A stretch of DNA of 64,000 nt, from positions 62,001 to 126,000 of the forward strand of contig JAIXOI010000027.1 of assembly GCA_027486795.1 (NCBI GenBank). Direction: 5' to 3'. Position 1 is the stretch's first letter. Every line of letters begins with the position of its first letter. The position numbers and the translations under genes are program-made. Shown piece by piece: positions 62,026 through 64,000 of this stretch. The notes beneath the pieces were generated by a model, which searched no databases, was not told the DNA's origin, and saw nothing but the letters and a program-made list of their open reading frames with translations. The DNA comes from Sphingobacteriales bacterium (GTDB lineage Bacteria; Bacteroidota; Bacteroidia; Chitinophagales; CAIOSU01).

Positions 62026-62059
62026 AAAACCCTTGCAACCTAATGGTAGCAAGGGTTTT
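62026..62059 (-). terminator. Terminator downstream of tRNA-Arg
   Basis: On the minus strand AAAACCCTTGC and GCAAGGGTTTT form an 11-bp stem followed by a T-rich tract. It lies 8 bp after the tRNA 3' end. Confidence 0.85.
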
Positions 62060-62066
62060 AATTCTT

Positions 62067-62141
62067 TGGTGATCTCGACGGGAATCGAACCCATATCAAA
62101 AGTTTAGGAAACTTCTATTCTATCCGTTGAACTACGAGATC
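62067..62141 (-). tRNA. tRNA-Arg (anticodon CCT)
   Basis: The minus strand folds as a cloverleaf: acceptor GATCTCG/CGAGATC, a D arm with AGTTCAACGGATAGAAT, an anticodon stem-loop GAAGTTTCCTAAACTTT with anticodon CCT (AGG, Arg), and a T arm GGTTCGATTCC. The discriminator A and CCA are encoded (62067-62070). Confidence 0.96.
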
Positions 62142-62191
62142 AAAAAAACGTGACGGCAAAGATAGGCTATTTCTGCTTTTAGGTAAAATGT

Positions 62192-62230
62192 AAAAACAAA
62201 AATGCCGCCCCAGTTTCCTAAGGCGGCATT
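62192..62230 (-). terminator. Terminator of the secreted hydrolase gene
   Basis: On the minus strand AATGCCGCC pairs with GGCGGCATT, followed by TTTTTGTTTTT. Confidence 0.9.
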
Positions 62231-62252
62231 GGTGCTATACTTCGTTATCGGT

Positions 62253-63485
62253 TTATTGTACTATCAGTTTGTGGGTTGCCATCAACGCCCCTGTGTTGGC
62301 ATCGGATACACGCACTAGGTAAATACCGCTTTGGCTGGTGCTAAGGTCAACCAACTGTTGTTGGTTGGTGCCCAATGCTATTTCGCTAACCAACTGCCCT
62401 ACCATGTTATATACACCAACTGTTACTGGCTGGGTGTTGCCACTAATTTCGATGGTGAACGAGCCATTAGATGGGTTAGGATACAAGTTAAAAGAACCTG
62501 TAAAACTAGGCGCTTCGTATACGCTGGTTAAATTTTGGCAAGCTACAATGGCGGCATTGCTCGACGAACGTTTCAACACGGTATCGGTATCGGTGCCGTT
62601 GAAATAAGAAACGTGACCGCTACGATTGAACCAAAGATAATCGTTTGGCACGCCTACATTATCGCAACGAAGTTGCATGCTGCGGCTACCATCTGCTTCA
62701 AGACCGGTATTAAAACCAAGGGCATTGATGGTATCGGTACCGAAAGGTACCGTTGCATCTAGCGTATCGTGAAAAAACACTATTGGGGCACTGCCAGCCT
62801 CAATCCATGAGGTATCACCAATAGTTCCGCTATAGCTAATTACGCCATGTACCCTTGAAGAGTAACCTGCGTTGCCGCTTAGGCCGTCAACACCACCAAT
62901 GGCAGCGGTATCGCCAGAAAGATAACTTGGTATCTCAGATGCTTTGTCTAGATACGCAGCGTGGATAGCAGAAATAGCACCGGCAGAAATACCACCAACC
63001 ACAACGCGATTGGTATCAATACCATAGTTATTGGCGGTTGCGGCATCTTTATAAAAGAAACGGATGGCTGCTTTCATATCGTGCATACCACGCACTACGG
63101 CTAGTGTAGTTGACTGCTCGTTGATGGGAAAGAATACCCCTACACGGTAATCGACAGCAGCGGTAACATAGCCACGGCGTGCAAAATAATCGCAAAGGAA
63201 GTGCACATCAGAACGCTGTCCGCCTACAAAACTACCACCAAAGGTGAATAGTATAATAGGGCGTTTGGCCAACGTATCGCCAAATGGCTCAAATAAATCA
63301 AGGAACAACGATTGCTGCTGTCCGCCGCCACCCACTTCAATATTAGAACCGAACTGGATGTTGCTGGTAACCACCACCGAATCGAAATAATCTTCGGTTA
63401 CATAACGGCCTTGATCACAGAGGCCTTGTGCCTTAACACTAAAAATTGCCAAAACAGAAAATGCGGCAAGTAAAATCTTTTTCAT
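62253..63485 (-). CDS. Secreted alpha/beta hydrolase (esterase-like) with T9SS domain
   Basis: 410 residues with a signal peptide ending near SVKAQ. The alpha/beta hydrolase core (about 35-315) includes the oxyanion region RPIILFTFGGSFVGGQRSD, the nucleophile elbow VVGGISAGAISAIHAAYLD (GxSxG) and a C-terminal FHDTLDATVPFGTD for the acid and surrounding strand; a His in the SGHVSY segment completes a plausible triad. The last ~80 residues form a T9SS type A domain (FNLYPNPSNGSFTIEISG, ending THKLIVQ). It is a secreted carboxylesterase- or lipase-like enzyme; the substrate is unknown. Confidence 0.9.
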   Translation of the reverse strand: MKKILLAAFSVLAIFSVKAQGLCDQGRYVTEDYFDSVVVTSNIQFGSNIEVGGGGQQQSLFLDLFEPFGDTLAKRPIILFTFGGSFVGGQRSDVHFLCDYFARRGYVTAAVDYRVGVFFPINEQSTTLAVVRGMHDMKAAIRFFYKDAATANNYGIDTNRVVVGGISAGAISAIHAAYLDKASEIPSYLSGDTAAIGGVDGLSGNAGYSSRVHGVISYSGTIGDTSWIEAGSAPIVFFHDTLDATVPFGTDTINALGFNTGLEADGSRSMQLRCDNVGVPNDYLWFNRSGHVSYFNGTDTDTVLKRSSSNAAIVACQNLTSVYEAPSFTGSFNLYPNPSNGSFTIEISGNTQPVTVGVYNMVGQLVSEIALGTNQQQLVDLSTSQSGIYLVRVSDANTGALMATHKLIVQ

Positions 63486-63723
63486 AGTTGGGTTTCTTTG
63501 AGGGGAATAATGGGGTTTAAAGTAATGCTAATGTTAAAGTTAGGTAAATTTTAAGTAAACCAAACCATTTAACATTATTTATGCCCTCATCAATCAAGCA
63601 TAATTGCTTATCACAATTTAACAAACAAGCGGTATTGATTTAGTGCTGAATTAATGACTAAAACATGATTTTCTAATCTGCCTTACAAGTTTGCCCTTTG
63701 ATAAGCAAAATGGTGCAGATTAC

Positions 63724-64000
63724 TTACCTTATCACCGCACCATTAGGCGCCCCCGCGGTGGGCTCGGTAAAGTATAGCTTACCTGCACTGTCTTCGGCCA
63801 ACAAAATCATGCCTTGGCTCTCAATGCCCTTCAGTTTGCGGGGGGCAAGGTTGGCTACAATGCTCACCCGCTGACCAACGCATTGCTCTGGGGTAAAGTG
63901 CATAGCCACACCTGAAACTATTGTGCGCTGCTCAAAACCCAAATCGACGGTAAACTTCAAGAGCTTATCGGCCTTCTCCACTTTCTCGGCAGTAAGTATA
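63724..64000 (-). CDS. metG: Methionyl-tRNA synthetase C-terminal tRNA-binding domain, partial
   Basis: The last ~91 codons are present; the 5' part lies outside the window. The frame enters at ILTAEKVEKADKLLKFTVDLG and ends GAPNGAVIR, TAA. This is the EMAP II/Arc1p-like OB fold that forms the C-terminal tRNA-binding domain of MetG (QRTIVSGVAMHFTPEQCVGQ, NLAPRKLKGIESQGMILLAE). The domain dimerises the enzyme and helps tRNA binding. A stand-alone CsaA-like protein is a remote alternative because only the C-terminus is visible, but the sequence is closest to MetG. Confidence 0.9.
   Translation of the reverse strand, partial: ILTAEKVEKADKLLKFTVDLGFEQRTIVSGVAMHFTPEQCVGQRVSIVANLAPRKLKGIESQGMILLAEDSAGKLYFTEPTAGAPNGAVIR

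Overview
The window is a 64 kb chromosomal stretch from a Bacteroidota bacterium of moderate GC. The lineage within Bacteroidia/Chitinophagia cannot be fixed from the sequence. The evidence is: type IX secretion (T9SS) C-terminal sorting domains on several proteins, a PorP/SprF-type protein, two SusC-like/TonB-dependent receptors, a PID-CTERM peptide, a HYC_CC_PP protein, DUF1573, DUF5522, Bacteroidota-style -7 boxes (TAnnTTTG) and few Shine-Dalgarno sites.

Layout. 1-0.9 kb: 5' part of an NtrC-type sigma-54 activator. 1.2-1.95 kb: ssrA (tmRNA), followed downstream by a 202-bp-period partial duplication of its own 3' end and terminator. 2.1-9 kb: amino-acid metabolism (lysine/alanine-dehydrogenase-like enzyme, aminotransferase), DUF1573, YceI, a Dps-like ferritin, a histidine kinase and an MBOAT/SGNH pair for O-acylation of an exported polymer. 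10.5-15.8 kb: TonB receptor, PLC-like phosphodiesterase, TPR protein, DUF2147. 16-19.3 kb: rpsO-pnp and a DtxR/MntR regulator. 19.5-27 kb: Hsp20, a putative metal-related TonB receptor with a HYC_CC_PP partner, a PID-CTERM peptide, a T9SS gene remnant, a transglutaminase-like protein and topA. 27-32 kb: a repeat-rich zone with a GIY-YIG nuclease gene, purB, a DUF5522 mini-gene and a TIR-domain gene. 32-38 kb: small lipoproteins, an SRPBCC protein and a four-gene ABC/TolC exporter. 38.9-46 kb: methylmalonyl-CoA mutase, a toxin-antitoxin pair, a lipoprotein, PhoD and an aldo/keto reductase. 46-52 kb: an O-antigen ligase-like protein, ECF sigma plus anti-sigma, PorP/SprF plus a lipoprotein with a gliding-motility-like C-terminus, a ceramidase-like protein and DUF3817. 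52-64 kb: a helical-repeat protein, a giant (2,675 aa) LamG/CUB/Ig adhesin with T9SS signal, tRNA-Arg(CCT), a secreted esterase and the C-terminus of metG.

The most unusual content is between genes. (i) At least a dozen intergenic loci carry short arrays that all have a 7-bp period but use different heptamers. (ii) Three families of REP-like hairpin repeats bracket single accessory genes. A GIY-YIG nuclease gene, a TIR gene and a lipoprotein gene each lie between inverted copies whose 5' ends point outward. A toxin-antitoxin pair lies between direct copies of the same family that brackets the TIR gene. (iii) The TIR gene is a fusion of TIR with a DUF4163/DUF3298 (RsiV-like) domain, and a 25-codon basic reading frame overlaps its GTG start by four bases. 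(iv) The ssrA 3' end is partially duplicated, with a 32-bp insertion splitting the T-loop copy, which resembles scars of site-specific integration. All assignments come from reading the sequence; no database search was run.
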